A stretch of DNA of 64,000 bases. It comes from Streptomyces sp. MNU76 (GTDB taxonomy: Bacteria; Actinomycetota; Actinomycetes; Streptomycetales; Streptomycetaceae). Shown one piece after another: positions 63,676 to 64,000 of the stretch. The stretch covers positions 248,001 through 312,000 of the forward strand of contig NZ_JAJKLK010000019.1 of NCBI RefSeq assembly GCF_020982545.1, read 5' to 3'. Every line of letters begins with the position of its first letter. Position 1 is the first letter of the stretch. The notes below the pieces were generated by a model. The model made no database searches, was not told the DNA's origin, and saw nothing but the letters and a program-made list of their open reading frames with translations. Made by a program: the position numbers and the translations under genes.

Positions 63676-64000
63676 TCAGACGACGGACGGCGGCAGCGGC
63701 AGCCCCGGCAGGCCGTCCATGCTGGTCGCGATGTGTTCCTTGGAGCCGAAGTAGGCGCTGAGCGACTCGTCGTCCTCGCGGGCGAAGCGCCGCCCGTGCA
63801 GGTCGCGTTCGTCCTCGTACGCCATGAACGGCACGGCGTAGCCGCAGCTGTCGCGTATGTGCTCGGCGCGGACCACGATGATCGCGCGCAGGCCGTGCGG
63901 GGTCGGGTCGATGTCGGGGAAGCGGGCGAGGAGTCCGGCGAAGCGCGGGTCGTCGCGGAAGACGGCCTCGCCCGTGCCGTGTACGCGCACGATGCTGGGC
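63676..64000 (-). CDS. pyridoxamine 5'-phosphate oxidase family protein, C-terminal part
   Basis: The last ~107 residues of a PNPOx-like split-barrel protein (VRVHGTGEAVFRDDPRFAGLLARFPDIDPTPHGLRAIIVVRAEHIRDSCGYAVPFMAYEDERDLHGRRF). The gene begins beyond the right edge. Such proteins bind flavin or F420 and often act in stress or xenobiotic reduction. Downstream gap 63551-63675 holds the promoter region of the reductase gene. Confidence 0.85.
   Translation of the reverse strand, partial: PSIVRVHGTGEAVFRDDPRFAGLLARFPDIDPTPHGLRAIIVVRAEHIRDSCGYAVPFMAYEDERDLHGRRFAREDDESLSAYFGSKEHIATSMDGLPGLPLPPSVV

Overview
The window is high-GC actinobacterial DNA, almost certainly from a Streptomyces chromosome. 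Codon third positions are overwhelmingly G or C, leaders carry purine-rich ribosome binding sites, and the gene order (glnA4-type cluster, infC-rpmI-rplT, pheS-pheT, argC-argJ-argB-argD-argR) is the one I recall from the Streptomyces core chromosome. No rRNA, tRNA or CRISPR array was seen.

Layout. 1-6135: a gamma-glutamylation gene set (gamma-glutamyl hydrolase end, APC permease, GntR/FadR regulator, GlnA4-type ligase, aldehyde dehydrogenase, short-chain dehydrogenase), best explained as import of ethanolamine and its conversion through gamma-glutamyl intermediates. 6239-14813: housekeeping and envelope genes, including a type VII secretion-associated mycosin with a translationally coupled membrane protein, a secreted serine hydrolase and an SseB-like protein, ending in a 168-bp foldback element. 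14874-22941: translation genes (infC with an ATC start and attenuator-like leader, rpmI, rplT, an rRNA methyltransferase, pheST) plus a frameshifted PAS histidine kinase. 23076-29087: a PP2C phosphatase, an HTH/TPR-like regulator, a NUDIX hydrolase, 3-hydroxyacyl-CoA dehydrogenase and a secreted GHL10-type glycosidase (frameshifted).

29088-54978 is a patchwork of accessory DNA between the pheT-side and arg-side core genes: a TetR/NmrA-like pair, a BCCT transporter, an EamA exporter with a MocR-type regulator, conserved small genes (DUF1918, DUF6314, DUF5997, LysR-like substrate-binding domain, VOC protein), relics of IS630, IS256, IS5, ISAs1 and IS701 elements, and an arabinose-polymer module. 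That module has a truncated GH51 gene, two divergently oriented GH62 arabinofuranosidases whose promoter, signal peptide and ricin-B domain form a perfect 785-bp inverted repeat, and a GH51-like enzyme with an LAXTG sortase signal.

54926-59985 is the arginine biosynthesis operon behind an ARG-box-like promoter, with an unlisted 39-codon ORF exactly bridging argC and argJ. 60127-63550 (minus strand) is a flavin electron-transfer unit: ferric-reductase-like membrane flavoprotein, an exported protein with three FMN-binding domains, and the ApbE flavin transferase that would load them. A PNPOx-family gene runs off the right edge.

Several genes are broken by single-base losses in G or C runs (histidine kinase, GHL10 protein, repeat protein at 41168, and probably the proline-rich linker at 8710-10960). 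This may reflect assembly indels as much as biology.
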